From positions 1 through 64,000 of the forward strand of contig NZ_RHNW01000010.1 of assembly GCF_003946045.1 (NCBI RefSeq): a stretch of DNA of 64,000 bases. The letters run 5' to 3'. Positions within the stretch are counted from its first letter, which is position 1, and the number at the start of each line of letters is the position of its first letter. The translations under genes were made by a program, and so were the position numbers. Positions 9,116-18,365 of the stretch are shown one piece after another. The notes under the pieces are model-generated. The model was not told the origin of the DNA, did no database searches, and saw only the letters and a list, made by a program, of their open reading frames with translations. This DNA is from Levilactobacillus mulengensis. Lineage in GTDB: Bacteria > Bacillota > Bacilli > Lactobacillales > Lactobacillaceae.

Positions 9116-10045
9116 ATGAAAACAACGGAACAATTAGAAGCCAAGCTGAAGCGTCGTTCCAAGGCCGCCAAGTTAGAAATTTGGGGGCGCCTGGTCAGTC
9201 TAACGGCGCTGATGCTAATCGTAGCGGTCGTCGTAGCCATCATTGGGTTCGTAGCCTCCAAAGGGATCGCAACGTTTACCAGTAACCACGTCAGCCTCTG
9301 GGACTTTTTGTCCGGCAAGAGCTGGAATCCCGGGGTCAATGGCGCCAACGGCAAGCCTGAAGTTGGGGCGTTGCCCATGATTGTCGGCTCCTTCTTAATT
9401 ACGATTTTATCGGCCATCGTGGCCACGCCATTTGCGATTGGCACGGCGGTCTTTATGAATGAAATTTCACCTAATAAAGGGGCCAAGATTCTCCAACCGG
9501 TGACGGAACTCTTAGTTGGGATTCCTTCCGTGGTGTACGGGTTTATCGGACTCTCCGTGGTGGTGCCGACCACCCGAGCCATCTTTGGCGGCAGTGGTTT
9601 CGGGATTCTTTCCGGGACCTGCGTGCTCTTTGTGATGATTCTCCCAACGGTCACTTCGATGAGCGCCGATGCCTTGCGGGCCGTCCCCCGCTACTACCGG
9701 GAAGCTTCCCTTGCCTTGGGGGCGACGCAGTGGCAAACCATCTACAAGGTGGTCTTGCGCGCGGCAACGCCAGGCTTAATGACCGCGGTCGTCTTCGGCA
9801 TGGCGCGGGCTTTCGGGGAAGCCTTAGCTGTACAAATGGTGATTGGGAATGCCGCACTGATGCCCAACAGCCTGGTCTCACCGTCGTCCACGCTGACGTC
9901 GGTCCTGACGACGGGAATCGGCAACACCGTCATGGGTTCGCTGCAAAATAATGCGCTGTGGTCCCTGGCACTGGTTCTGTTATTCATGTCATTGGTCTTT
10001 AACTTAATTATTCGCTTGATTGGTCGAAAGGGGCGCTTACAATAA
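9116..10045 (+). CDS. pstC: Phosphate ABC transporter permease PstC
   Basis: One of two channel-forming subunits for high-affinity phosphate import, 309 residues with about six membrane segments. The cytoplasmic EAA loop is visible as REASLALGATQWQTIYKVVL. The start is placed at ATG 9116, one base after the pstS stop; a longer in-frame extension overlapping pstS is rejected. Its last base overlaps the pstA start, consistent with coupled translation. Confidence 0.93.
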   Translation: MKTTEQLEAKLKRRSKAAKLEIWGRLVSLTALMLIVAVVVAIIGFVASKGIATFTSNHVSLWDFLSGKSWNPGVNGANGKPEVGALPMIVGSFLITILSAIVATPFAIGTAVFMNEISPNKGAKILQPVTELLVGIPSVVYGFIGLSVVVPTTRAIFGGSGFGILSGTCVLFVMILPTVTSMSADALRAVPRYYREASLALGATQWQTIYKVVLRAATPGLMTAVVFGMARAFGEALAVQMVIGNAALMPNSLVSPSSTLTSVLTTGIGNTVMGSLQNNALWSLALVLLFMSLVFNLIIRLIGRKGRLQ

Positions 10046-10929
10046 TGAATTCCAAAACGCAAAATAAGATTGCCATTGGCGGTCTCTACGGAATTGCCGG
10101 ATTGGTCGTTCTGATTTTGTTAGCCCTGCTTGGCTACATCTTGGCCAGTGGGGTGCCACAGTTAAGCTGGCACTTCCTGACCGCACCGGGTAAGGCGTTC
10201 CTGAAGGGCGGGGGCGTTGGGATTCAGCTGTATAATTCCTTTTACCTGTTGATCCTGGCCATGCTGATTTCCTTTCCCATTGCCTTGGGCGCAGCCATTT
10301 ATCTGTATGAATACGCCAAGGATAATTGGGTCACGACCACGATTCGAACGGCGATTGAAATTTTAAGCTCGCTGCCCTCCGTGGTTGTTGGGTTGTTTGG
10401 TTTCCTGTTCTTCGTGGTCAAGCTGCACCTGGGATTCTCCATTCTGTCCGGGGCCTTTGCCCTAACGTTTTTCAACCTACCGTTGCTGACGCGGAGCATT
10501 GAAGATTCCCTACGTACCATCAGCGACGTGCAGCGGGAAGGTGGCCTAGCGCTCGGCCTGTCACGGTGGGAAACCGTTACCCGGGTGATTTTACCCGCCG
10601 CGGTACCCAGTATCCTGACCGGGGTCATCCTGAGTGCCGGCCGGGTCTTCGGGGAAGCCGCTGCGTTGATCTACACGGCGGGCCAGAGCGCCCCAGCGTT
10701 GGACTTCACGGACTGGAATCCGTTTAACATTTCCAGTCCGCTGAACCCGATGCGGCCAGCAGAAACGTTAGCCGTCCACATTTGGAAAATTAATTCGGAA
10801 GGCATCATGCCGGACGCCAAGGCCATTTCATCCGGGTCATCGGCCGTCTTGGTGATTGCCATCCTACTATTTAACTTTGCGGCCCGTTACCTGGGCAAAC
10901 GTTTGTATAAGCGCCTGACGTCGGCGTAG
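10045..10929 (+). CDS. pstA: Phosphate ABC transporter permease PstA
   Basis: The second membrane subunit of the Pst phosphate importer, 294 residues and about six membrane segments, with the EAA loop REGGLALGLSRWETVTRVIL contacting the ATPase. It starts in the TAATG overlap with pstC and ends 12 bases before the first pstB gene. It would pair with PstC in the membrane. Confidence 0.93.
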   Translation: MNSKTQNKIAIGGLYGIAGLVVLILLALLGYILASGVPQLSWHFLTAPGKAFLKGGGVGIQLYNSFYLLILAMLISFPIALGAAIYLYEYAKDNWVTTTIRTAIEILSSLPSVVVGLFGFLFFVVKLHLGFSILSGAFALTFFNLPLLTRSIEDSLRTISDVQREGGLALGLSRWETVTRVILPAAVPSILTGVILSAGRVFGEAAALIYTAGQSAPALDFTDWNPFNISSPLNPMRPAETLAVHIWKINSEGIMPDAKAISSGSSAVLVIAILLFNFAARYLGKRLYKRLTSA

Positions 10930-10941
10930 AGGAGGAAAGCC

Positions 10942-11766
10942 ATGTTTGTGAATAACGATGTAAAAAATGCGATGGCCATGGAAGAGCGGCACGTGATTAA
11001 GCTCAGTGACCCGGACCATCCCGTCATTCTCTCCACGGAAGACCTCCACGTGTATTATGGCAAGAAGGAAGCCCTGTTTGAAGGCGACCTGGAGTTTGCC
11101 AGCAATCAAATCTCGGCCTTGATTGGGCCCTCCGGTTCGGGGAAATCGACCTACTTGCGGTCGTTGAACCGGATGAATGATCGGATCGCCACGGTGACGG
11201 GGAAAATCATGTACCGCGGCGTGGATATTAATCAGCCCAGCATTGACGTCTATGAGATGCGGCGCCGGGTGGGGATGGTCTTCCAACGACCCAACCCGTT
11301 TGCCAAGTCAATTTACGATAACATCGCTTTTGCTTTACGACTCCGGGGGGTAACCGGTAAACATAAGTTAGATGAAATCGTGGAGACATCGCTCAAGCAG
11401 GCGGCACTCTGGGACCAGGTCAAAGACGACCTGAACAAGAGTGCGCTGGCGCTTTCCGGTGGTCAGGCACAGCGGTTATGTATCGCCCGTGCCATTGCCA
11501 TCAAGCCAGACATCCTATTATTGGATGAGCCAGCTAGTGCGTTGGATCCGGTGTCGACTGGGCAACTGGAAGACACGTTGTTGTCACTCAAGGAGCATTA
11601 CACGATTATCATTGTGACCCACAACATGCAACAGGCCGCGCGGATCAGTGAGTATACGGCATTTTTCAATCAGGGGCGGGTGTTGGAGTACGACACCACG
11701 AGCCATATCTTTACCAATCCGTCGGTGCAGGTGACCAGTGATTACGTGTCGGGGAACTTCGGCTAA
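10942..11766 (+). CDS. pstB1: Phosphate ABC transporter ATPase PstB, first copy
   Basis: A 274-residue ABC ATPase energising phosphate import. Walker A GPSGSGKS, the Q-loop region [20 protein letters not shown], the ABC signature LSGGQ and Walker [16 protein letters not shown] are all present. The N-terminal 30 residues are longer than in the second copy. Two adjacent PstB genes are common in lactobacilli and Bacillus; whether the copies form mixed dimers or act at different phosphate levels is unknown. GGAGG lies before the ATG. Confidence 0.92.
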   Translation: MFVNNDVKNAMAMEERHVIKLSDPDHPVILSTEDLHVYYGKKEALFEGDLEFASNQISALIGPSGSGKSTYLRSLNRMNDRIATVTGKIMYRGVDINQPSIDVYEMRRRVGMVFQRPNPFAKSIYDNIAFALRLRGVTGKHKLDEIVETSLKQAALWDQVKDDLNKSALALSGGQAQRLCIARAIAIKPDILLLDEPASALDPVSTGQLEDTLLSLKEHYTIIIVTHNMQQAARISEYTAFFNQGRVLEYDTTSHIFTNPSVQVTSDYVSGNFG

Positions 11767-11780
11767 GAGGAGGAGAAATA

Positions 11781-12539
11781 ATGAAAGAAGAAATTTTGAC
11801 GACGCAGGATCTTCACTTATACTACGGTGACAAGGAAGCCTTGAAGGGCATCAATTTAAACTTTGATGAAAAGGGCATCACCGCGTTGATTGGGCCATCG
11901 GGATGTGGGAAGTCCACTTACCTGCGGACCCTCAACCGGATGAACGATTTGATTCCGAACGTCACGATTACCGGGACGATTAAGTTTAAGGGTGATGACC
12001 TGTACGCCCCCAGCGCCGACACGGTACAGATTCGTAAGGAAATCGGCATGGTGTTCCAGCAACCTAACCCGTTTCCTTTTTCCATCTACGACAACGTGAT
12101 CTACGGACTGCGGATTGCCGGGGAAAAGGACAAGGAAAAGCTGGATGCCGTCGTTGAAAAGTCTTTGCGGCAGGCGGCCGTGTGGGATGAGGTCAAGGAT
12201 CACCTGCATGAAAGTGCCCTGGCCCTTTCCGGTGGGCAACAGCAACGGGTCTGCATCGCACGGGTCCTGGCCGTTTCACCAGAAATCATCTTGCTAGATG
12301 AACCAACCAGTGCACTGGATCCCGTGTCCAGTAGCCAAATTGAAGCAACACTCTTGAATTTACGCCACGATTATACGATTATTATTGTGACCCATAACCT
12401 CCAGCAGGCGTCCCGAATTGCGGACCGGACCGCGTTTTTCATGAACGGGGAGCTGATTGAAGTGGATCAAACGAAGAATATTTTTATGAACCCAGCAAAC
12501 AAGCAGACAGAAGACTACATTAGTGGTCGTTTCGGGTAA
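11781..12539 (+). CDS. pstB2: Phosphate ABC transporter ATPase PstB, second copy
   Basis: A 252-residue PstB closer to the standard length than its neighbour, with Walker [10 protein letters not shown]-loop [20 protein letters not shown], signature [15 protein letters not shown] and Walker [21 protein letters not shown] precedes the ATG 14 bases after the first copy. It shares the domain plan of the first copy, including the pattern of the NMQQA/NLQQA switch region, so the two probably arose by an old duplication. Confidence 0.93.
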   Translation: MKEEILTTQDLHLYYGDKEALKGINLNFDEKGITALIGPSGCGKSTYLRTLNRMNDLIPNVTITGTIKFKGDDLYAPSADTVQIRKEIGMVFQQPNPFPFSIYDNVIYGLRIAGEKDKEKLDAVVEKSLRQAAVWDEVKDHLHESALALSGGQQQRVCIARVLAVSPEIILLDEPTSALDPVSSSQIEATLLNLRHDYTIIIVTHNLQQASRIADRTAFFMNGELIEVDQTKNIFMNPANKQTEDYISGRFG

Positions 12540-12550
12540 GGAGGCAGGAT

Positions 12551-13231
12551 ATGCGCAGATTATTTGATGATGAGTTAGCTGAATTAGATGCTGACTTTAC
12601 TGAAATGGGGATGCTGGTCAGTGAAACGATTGAGCAGGCGGTGAGTTCCTTTACCAATCGGGATGCCGTTGCCGCGCAACAGATTATTGACCACGACCAT
12701 AAGATTAACGAACGTGAAATTGCGTTGGAAAAGAAAACGTTTGAAATGATTGCCTTGTACCAACCCGTCACCACGGATCTCCGAGAAATCGTGACGATTT
12801 TGAAGGCCGTGTCGGAACTGGAACGGGCCGGGGATCACGCCCGAAACATTGCCCACGCCACGATTAAATTTGGCACGAAGCAAAAGATTCCCGTTTTAGA
12901 ACAGCTACTGAACCAGATGGGGCTGATGACGACCCAGATGGTTAAGGATGTCTTGGCGGCGTACGTGGATAAGAACGACCACGAAGCGCGCAAGTTAGCC
13001 GATGTCGATCGGCAACTTGACCAGCTGAATCACCAGGTACGGGCCGATAGCTATGCCCAGATGCGTAGCGACCCCGCGTTTGAAACGGGCGCGTCCATTT
13101 ACCTGAACGTGGCGCAGGACCTCAGTCGTATTGGGGATTACGTGACGAACGTGTGTGAATGGATTGTTTACCTGAAGTCTGGTCAAATCATCGAATTGAA
13201 CACGGCGAGTCAGGATGGCGAAACGGCGTAA
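12551..13231 (+). CDS. phoU: Phosphate signalling and uptake regulator PhoU
   Basis: A 226-residue helical protein with two PhoU repeats (about 1-110 and 120-220), each with the acidic metal-binding pattern typical of the family (ELERAGDHARNIA and LSRIGDYVTNVCE). PhoU links the Pst transporter to PhoR and keeps the pathway off when phosphate is plentiful. It is the last gene of the pst operon, with AAGGAGG upstream and a terminator about 50 bases after its stop. Confidence 0.93.
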   Translation: MRRLFDDELAELDADFTEMGMLVSETIEQAVSSFTNRDAVAAQQIIDHDHKINEREIALEKKTFEMIALYQPVTTDLREIVTILKAVSELERAGDHARNIAHATIKFGTKQKIPVLEQLLNQMGLMTTQMVKDVLAAYVDKNDHEARKLADVDRQLDQLNHQVRADSYAQMRSDPAFETGASIYLNVAQDLSRIGDYVTNVCEWIVYLKSGQIIELNTASQDGETA

Positions 13232-13281
13232 TCCGTTGCGACCAGCACGAAAGCTTAATCTAAACTGAAGATTGATGAGAA

Positions 13282-13320
13282 CGGCCACTGAAGACTTGCT
13301 TTCAGTGGCCGCTTTCGTTA
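13282..13320 (+). terminator. pst operon terminator
   Basis: CGGCCACTGAA pairs with TTCAGTGGCCG across a seven-base loop and is followed by CTTTCGTT. The stem is strong, the U-tract moderate. Confidence 0.8.
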
Positions 13321-13423
13321 TTCTTGCCCTAGTGAGCCCGATAATTCTCGCAAGATTACTGGATTTACTAAGGTAATTTCGGATATGATAGAAGCACTTA
13401 ACCGTAAGCCGTGCGTTGTACAG

Positions 13424-13604
13424 GCCTCCGGGAGAGTGAAAACGGTCCGGAACGCTGTGGGCGAACGCCCGGAGCCAAAGAGCGGTCTCCGCGCTTACTT
13501 TGAGCCATCAAGATGTCTCAAAGATATCAATTGCCTAATCGGCCTAGTTCGCCGATAAGGCAATTCCCACAGCTGAGACCATTTTCACTCTCCCTGCGGC
13601 TAAC
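13424..13604 (+). ncRNA. Structured intergenic element, copy B
   Basis: The same element as at 3144-3324 but in the opposite orientation and also 181 bases long. Outer helix GGGAGAGTGAAAA with TTTTCACTCTCCC, helix GCTGTGGG with CCCACAGC, hairpin with loop core AGCCAAAGAGCGGTCT (13473-13488), helix CTTTGAG/CTCAAAG, and hairpin AATTGCCTAATCGGC with GCCGATAAGGCAATT containing one A-A mismatch that both copies keep. Helices that differ in sequence from copy A still pair. A TATGAT box lies at 13384-13389 but lacks a good -35 partner. It lies after the phoU terminator and before the pspC promoter. Confidence 0.6.
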
Positions 13605-13667
13605 GTTGCTAACTCACAGCTAACGTGGTCGCCTAGCCGATTACTTAGTGGGCTGATAGAGAGTTTA

Positions 13668-13696
13668 TTAGTTAATATATTTCAAATGTTTATGAG
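13668..13696 (+). promoter_or_regulatory. Candidate promoter of the pspC gene pair
   Basis: TTAGTT (13668-13673), a 17-base spacer and TATGAG (13691-13696). Spacing is ideal and both boxes are partial matches. It lies 28 bases ahead of the coding start. Confidence 0.45.
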
Positions 13697-13723
13697 GTAA
13701 ATTAAAAAGGAGTGTGTTCGCCT

Positions 13724-14059
13724 ATGGCAGCAAAGAAACGTTTCGTCCGTTCCCGTACTAACCGCTTAGTTGGTGGGGTATTGGGCGGCATTGCAGAATA
13801 TTTTGATTGGAACGCCAACCTTCTACGGTTGATCTACGTCTTGGTTTCACTCGCGATTCCCACCCATGGGGTCTTGGGCCTATTGGTCTACGTGGTTGTG
13901 ATGACCTTTATGCCGCTGGATGATTCACAGCCAGCAACGCCTAACTTCCGGGATCTATTCCGGGGCGGGGGCCAACAGGAACCCGACCACGCCGGGCGTA
14001 AGGTGATTCATGACGTCACCGAACAGGACGTCAAGGATTCTCACAAGGACGGTGAGTAG
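13724..14059 (+). CDS. PspC domain envelope stress protein
   Basis: A 111-residue protein with an N-terminal PspC domain (about 4-66): a charged start, the motif RLVGGVLGGIAEYF, and a membrane segment ending in a YVVVMTFMPLDD-like signature. The C-terminal 45 residues are hydrophilic and acidic. PspC-domain proteins act in membrane stress responses; in Bacillus the homologous pair yvlC-yvlD belongs to such a regulon. The start is placed at ATG 13724, 11 bases after AAAGGAGTG. It is followed immediately by the holin-4 family gene. Confidence 0.85.
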   Translation: MAAKKRFVRSRTNRLVGGVLGGIAEYFDWNANLLRLIYVLVSLAIPTHGVLGLLVYVVVMTFMPLDDSQPATPNFRDLFRGGGQQEPDHAGRKVIHDVTEQDVKDSHKDGE

Positions 14060-14060
14060 G

Positions 14061-14432
14061 GTGCGGTTTTGGCCAAGAATTTTTGTGAATGCGTTAATCT
14101 TCCTGGCGTTAGCCGGCTTTTTCCAGAGCTCGCTGGCCGGGTCATTTCAAAATAGCTTCACCGTCTCCAGCGTCTGGATTGCCTTACTGGCAAGCTTCGT
14201 GCTAGCCCTGTTGAATGCGGTGGTTAAGCCGATTCTCTTCGTGCTGTCGCTGCCGATTACCATTCTGACTTTGGGCTTGTTCAGCATCGTGTTGAACGCC
14301 GCCATGCTGGAGCTGACCTCGGTATTTGTCGGTGCCAACTTTGCGTTCAGCTCGTTTGGCACGACTCTGATCATCGCGGTGATCATGTCGTTATGTAACG
14401 CGATTATCAGCGACCACTTTGCCCGAGGATAA
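14061..14432 (+). CDS. Holin-4 family membrane protein, YvlD-like
   Basis: A 123-residue protein with four hydrophobic segments, matching the phage_holin_4_2 family despite having no phage context. The motif LNAVVKPILFVLSLPITILTLG is characteristic. The start is taken as GTG 14061, one base after the stop of the PspC gene, with GGACGGTGAG as a weak binding site; a longer frame from 14010 would overlap pspC. Its neighbour strongly suggests an envelope stress role as in Bacillus YvlD, not lysis. Confidence 0.8.
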   Translation: MRFWPRIFVNALIFLALAGFFQSSLAGSFQNSFTVSSVWIALLASFVLALLNAVVKPILFVLSLPITILTLGLFSIVLNAAMLELTSVFVGANFAFSSFGTTLIIAVIMSLCNAIISDHFARG

Positions 14433-14520
14433 CTTGCTGCTACCGGTTTAATTTGGTGGGAGTTCCCACGGGAAAGTGCTAAAATTAAAGTAGTTTACTA
14501 TGCAGTAAGGAGGAGCGCCC

Positions 14521-15456
14521 ATGACAGAAAGTGTCACGGTTGCCGAACTCGTCAAAGCCAACCGCTTAGATGTGTATTCCGGCGAAGAAAATCTAGACCG
14601 TCAAATTACGACCAGTGATATTTCCCGGCCGGGATTGGAATTGACCGGTTATTTTAATTACTATCCAGCAAAACGGGTTCAGTTACTGGGAATCACCGAA
14701 ACCTCGTTTGCAAAGGGCATGAGTCACAAAAAATTGCTCGATGTGATGCGGAAGATGTGTCAACCCGAGACACCCGCGTTTGTGATTTCCACGCAACTGG
14801 ATCCCCCAGAAGAACTCAAGGAATCTGCTGCTGAAGCGGGGATTCCTATCTTAGGGACCAAGCTCACCACGTCGCGGGTTCTCAGTAACATGACCAACTT
14901 TTTGGAAGGCAAATTAGCCGAACGCCAATCCGTTCACGGGGTTCTCGTGGACATTTACGGGGTTGGGGTCATGATTACCGGTGACTCCGGTGTTGGGAAG
15001 AGTGAAACCGCGTTGGAACTGGTTAAACGGGGCCACCGGTTGATTGCCGATGACCGAGTTGAAGTGTACCAGCAGGATGAACAGACCCTAGTTGGGGCCG
15101 CCCCGGCCATTTTGAGCCATCTGCTTGAGATTCGGGGAATCGGGATCATTGACGTGATGAACCTCTTTGGTGCCGGTGCCGTTCGGAGTGAAACGGACAT
15201 CGATTTGATTGTCCACCTGGAGCTCTGGAAGGACGACAACCACTTTGACCGTCTCGGCAATAATGATGAGACACAACGGTTCTTTGATGTCGTGGTGCCA
15301 AAAATCAGTATTCCCGTGAAGACTGGGCGTAACCTGGCAATTATCATTGAAGCCGCCGCCATGAACTTCCGGGCGCGGTCAATGGGCTATGATGCCACCA
15401 AAGTTTTTGATGAAAACTTAAAGCGCTTAATTAAGCAAAACGGAAATAAATCATAA
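14521..15456 (+). CDS. hprK: HPr kinase/phosphorylase
   Basis: HprK phosphorylates Ser46 of HPr when glycolytic intermediates are abundant and removes the phosphate when they are not, so it controls carbon catabolite repression through CcpA. The 311-residue product has the N-terminal sensor domain (1-130), catalytic H139, Walker A GDSGVGKS at 154-161, and the family signature [24 protein letters not shown] precedes ATG 14521. It opens the conserved hprK-lgt-gpsA-galU cluster; only five bases separate it from lgt. Confidence 0.96.
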   Translation: MTESVTVAELVKANRLDVYSGEENLDRQITTSDISRPGLELTGYFNYYPAKRVQLLGITETSFAKGMSHKKLLDVMRKMCQPETPAFVISTQLDPPEELKESAAEAGIPILGTKLTTSRVLSNMTNFLEGKLAERQSVHGVLVDIYGVGVMITGDSGVGKSETALELVKRGHRLIADDRVEVYQQDEQTLVGAAPAILSHLLEIRGIGIIDVMNLFGAGAVRSETDIDLIVHLELWKDDNHFDRLGNNDETQRFFDVVVPKISIPVKTGRNLAIIIEAAAMNFRARSMGYDATKVFDENLKRLIKQNGNKS

Positions 15457-15461
15457 GGGAG

Positions 15462-16325
15462 ATGGGCGTTATCTTTTCACCTATTGTGGCGGCGCTGAAC
15501 CCCATCGCCATTCACCTGGGACCGATTGCAGTCCACTGGTACGGCGTCATTATTGCGACCGGGGTCATCATTGCGGTGACCCTGGCGGTGCGTGAGGGTG
15601 ACCGCCGGGGAATCAAGTCGGATGATATTTACGACATGATTCTCTGGGCATTGCCGGCCGCTTTGATTGCGGCTCGCGCTTATTACGTTATTTTTCAGTG
15701 GTCGTACTACCAGCACCATCCCGGTGAGATTATTGCGATTTGGGATGGGGGTATCGCCATCTACGGCTCACTGATTGGGGCCGGCCTGGTCGTGTACTTC
15801 TTCTGCCGTTCCCGGTTCATTCCGGTGTGGTTGATGCTGGACGTGGCCGCGCCGACCGTTATTCTGGGTCAAGCCATTGGTCGGTGGGGGAACTTTATGA
15901 ATCAGGAAGCCTTTGGCCGCATCACTAGCCTGGCCTTCCTACAAGGCCTCCATCTGCCAAACTGGATCATCAATCAAATGTTGATCAACGGGGCTTACCG
16001 CCAACCCACCTACCTGTATGAGTCGACCTGGGATCTGATGGGCTTCGTCATTTTGATGAGCCTGCGTCACTATCCCAAGCTCTTCAAACAGGGCGAGGTC
16101 TTCCTGGGCTACGTGATGTGGTACTCGTTTGGCCGGTTCTTTATCGAAGGCATGCGGACGGATAGCCTGATGTTGTTGGGCGTCATCCGAGTGTCACAGT
16201 TGTTGTCGATCATCTTATTTGTGGGTGCCCTGATTCTCTGGGTATCCCGGCGACGGGCGGCCACGCCACCAATCGCTTACCTCGACGGAAATCCGTTTCA
16301 AGAAAAAACTAATCTTTCTAAATAA
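15462..16325 (+). CDS. lgt: Prolipoprotein diacylglyceryl transferase
   Basis: Lgt transfers a diacylglyceryl group from phosphatidylglycerol to the lipobox cysteine of prolipoproteins, the first step of lipoprotein maturation in the membrane. The 287-residue polytopic protein contains the Lgt signature [13 protein letters not shown] (140-152) with the conserved arginine R141. The loop corresponding to the HGGLIG motif reads YGSLIG with Tyr101. The ATG start lies in GGGAGATG five bases after hprK, so translation is probably coupled. Confidence 0.94.
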   Translation: MGVIFSPIVAALNPIAIHLGPIAVHWYGVIIATGVIIAVTLAVREGDRRGIKSDDIYDMILWALPAALIAARAYYVIFQWSYYQHHPGEIIAIWDGGIAIYGSLIGAGLVVYFFCRSRFIPVWLMLDVAAPTVILGQAIGRWGNFMNQEAFGRITSLAFLQGLHLPNWIINQMLINGAYRQPTYLYESTWDLMGFVILMSLRHYPKLFKQGEVFLGYVMWYSFGRFFIEGMRTDSLMLLGVIRVSQLLSIILFVGALILWVSRRRAATPPIAYLDGNPFQEKTNLSK

Positions 16326-16340
16326 GGAGAATCCATTACT

Positions 16341-17354
16341 ATGTCAGAGAAAATTGCAGTACTCGGTGCCGGTTCATGGGGATCAATCTTAGCGAGCGTT
16401 TTGGACGAAAATGGTCATGACGTCCGCCTCTGGTCGTACAATCCCAAACAAGTTGAGGAATTAAACCAGCAGCATACGAACACGCATTACATTAAGGACT
16501 TTACTTTCTCTCCGTCGTTAGTGGCTTACTCCGATTTGGCGAGCGCCCTGGACGGCGTGGACGCCATTTTGTTTGTTGTTCCCACCAAGGCCATTCGTTC
16601 CGTGGCGGGTCAGGTTGCTGAAATTTTAAAGGCTAAGAACTTACAACCTGAACTGATTCATGCCAGCAAAGGGATTGAACAGAAGACTTACAAGCGGTTG
16701 TCACAAGTGCTGGAGGAAGAGATTCCCGCAGCTAACCGCAAGGCCGTGACCGTCTTGTCTGGCCCAAGTCATGCAGAAGACGTTGCCCGCAAGGATATTA
16801 CCTTGGTAACGGCCGCTAGTGTGAGCCCTGACGCGGCTAAATACGTGCAGAAACTGTTCATGACGCCATACTTCCGGGTTTACACGAACCCTGATATTAT
16901 TGGGGTCGAAATTGGTGCCGCACTGAAGAACATCATTGCTTTGGGTGCCGGGGCTTTACACGGTTTAGGCTACGGCGACAACGCCAAGGCTGCCTTGATG
17001 ACCCGGGGGCTGGCCGAAATTTCTCGGTTGGGGACCTCCTTTGGCGCCGACCCAATGACTTTCATTGGGCTGTCCGGTGTCGGTGATATTATCGTGACCG
17101 CCACGAGTTCTAATTCACGGAACTGGCGGGCCGGCGATGAGCTGGGTCGCGGTGAGGCGTTGGATGACGTCATCAACCATATGGGCATGGTCATCGAAGG
17201 CTTGGCAACGACTAAGGCCGCTTACGAACTTTCTCGTGAGCGCGGCGTTTCCATGCCGATCACGGAAGCTATCTATCAGGTTATTTATGAAGGCAAGGAC
17301 ATTCGCGCCGCCATCTCTGATTTGATGCAACGCGAGGGTCGGTCTGAATTTTAA
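16341..17354 (+). CDS. gpsA: Glycerol-3-phosphate dehydrogenase, NAD(P)+
   Basis: GpsA reduces dihydroxyacetone phosphate to sn-glycerol-3-phosphate for phospholipid and teichoic acid synthesis. The 337-residue protein starts with the Rossmann motif GAGSWG (8-13). It contains [11 protein letters not shown] and the catalytic region [15 protein letters not shown], with the substrate lysine in the latter. AAGGAG precedes ATG 16341, and the gene sits 15 bases after lgt in one transcription unit supplying envelope lipids. Confidence 0.96.
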   Translation: MSEKIAVLGAGSWGSILASVLDENGHDVRLWSYNPKQVEELNQQHTNTHYIKDFTFSPSLVAYSDLASALDGVDAILFVVPTKAIRSVAGQVAEILKAKNLQPELIHASKGIEQKTYKRLSQVLEEEIPAANRKAVTVLSGPSHAEDVARKDITLVTAASVSPDAAKYVQKLFMTPYFRVYTNPDIIGVEIGAALKNIIALGAGALHGLGYGDNAKAALMTRGLAEISRLGTSFGADPMTFIGLSGVGDIIVTATSSNSRNWRAGDELGRGEALDDVINHMGMVIEGLATTKAAYELSRERGVSMPITEAIYQVIYEGKDIRAAISDLMQREGRSEF

Positions 17355-17389
17355 AAATTTCTGGGGATACGAGGAAGGATCTTATTACT

Positions 17390-18295
17390 ATGAGAAAAGT
17401 TAGAAAAGCAGTGATTCCAGCGGCGGGTTTGGGAACCCGCTTCTTACCTGCAACCAAAGCGTTAGCGAAGGAAATGTTACCCATCGTGGACAAGCCAACG
17501 ATTCAATTCATCGTTGAGGAGGCCCACAAGTCTGGCATTGAAGATATCGTGATCGTGGATGGCAAGTCTAAGCGCTCGATTGAAGATCACTTTGATTCCA
17601 ACCCGGAATTGGAAGCGAATTTGGAAGCCAAGCATAAGGACGACCTGTTGCGTCAGGTTCAAGAAACCACGGGCATGAATCTCTACTTTATTCGCCAACC
17701 CTATCCACGGGGCTTGGGGGATGCCGTATTGACGGCCAAGGCCTTCATCGGCGACGAACCCTTCGTGGTGATGTTGGGTGACGACATGACCGACAGCAAG
17801 GTACCCTTGACCAAGCAATTGATCGACCGGTATGAAGAAACCGGTGCCTCCACGCTGGCGGTTATGCGGGTACCCCACAAGGACACGGCGAAGTATGGCG
17901 TGATTAATCCTTCCGAGGAAACGGCGCCAGGACTGTACAACGTCACGAATTTTGTGGAAAAGCCCCAACCGGACGAGGCACCTAGTGACTTGGCCATTAT
18001 TGGCCGGTACCTGTTCACCCCAGAAATTTTTGAAGCCCTGGAGAACACGCCAGTTGGCTTGGGCAATGAACTGCAATTAACGGATGCCATTGATAATCTA
18101 AACAAGACCCAACGCGTGTTTGCCCATGAGTATACGGGCAAGCGGTTTGACGTCGGCAATAAATTCGGCTGGATTCAAACCAACATCGAATATGGCTTGA
18201 ACCATCCAGAAACCAAGGACCAACTCCGGGCCTACATTAAAGAGTTGGGCGCCAAGCTGGCTAAGGCCGACGAGAAGGCACCCAAGTCGAAATAG
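17390..18295 (+). CDS. galU: UTP-glucose-1-phosphate uridylyltransferase
   Basis: GalU makes UDP-glucose, the glucosyl donor for glycolipids, teichoic acid decoration and exopolysaccharide, and for galactose metabolism. The 301-residue product shows the nucleotide-binding start [20 protein letters not shown], the [13 protein letters not shown] motif and [28 protein letters not shown] is the binding site 35 bases after gpsA. It is the last gene of the hprK cluster. Confidence 0.96.
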   Translation: MRKVRKAVIPAAGLGTRFLPATKALAKEMLPIVDKPTIQFIVEEAHKSGIEDIVIVDGKSKRSIEDHFDSNPELEANLEAKHKDDLLRQVQETTGMNLYFIRQPYPRGLGDAVLTAKAFIGDEPFVVMLGDDMTDSKVPLTKQLIDRYEETGASTLAVMRVPHKDTAKYGVINPSEETAPGLYNVTNFVEKPQPDEAPSDLAIIGRYLFTPEIFEALENTPVGLGNELQLTDAIDNLNKTQRVFAHEYTGKRFDVGNKFGWIQTNIEYGLNHPETKDQLRAYIKELGAKLAKADEKAPKSK

Positions 18296-18365
18296 GTGAC
18301 AAGCTTACTTTTTAATAGTAAAGTAGGCTCTATCATCAAGGCAAGAGTGGAAGGGAGCGTTACGC

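Noticed and set aside
8947-9654. Long minus-strand frame opposite pstS-pstC
   Set aside because: It has no binding site or recognisable protein features and lies entirely opposite genes with clear family motifs.
14061-14432. Prophage remnant suggested by the holin-4 family protein
   Set aside because: The family includes chromosomal YvlD-type proteins, and the adjacent PspC gene fits that context; no other phage gene is near.
17477-18076. 199-codon minus-strand frame opposite galU
   Set aside because: A shadow of galU; composition follows the coding strand and no family is recognisable.
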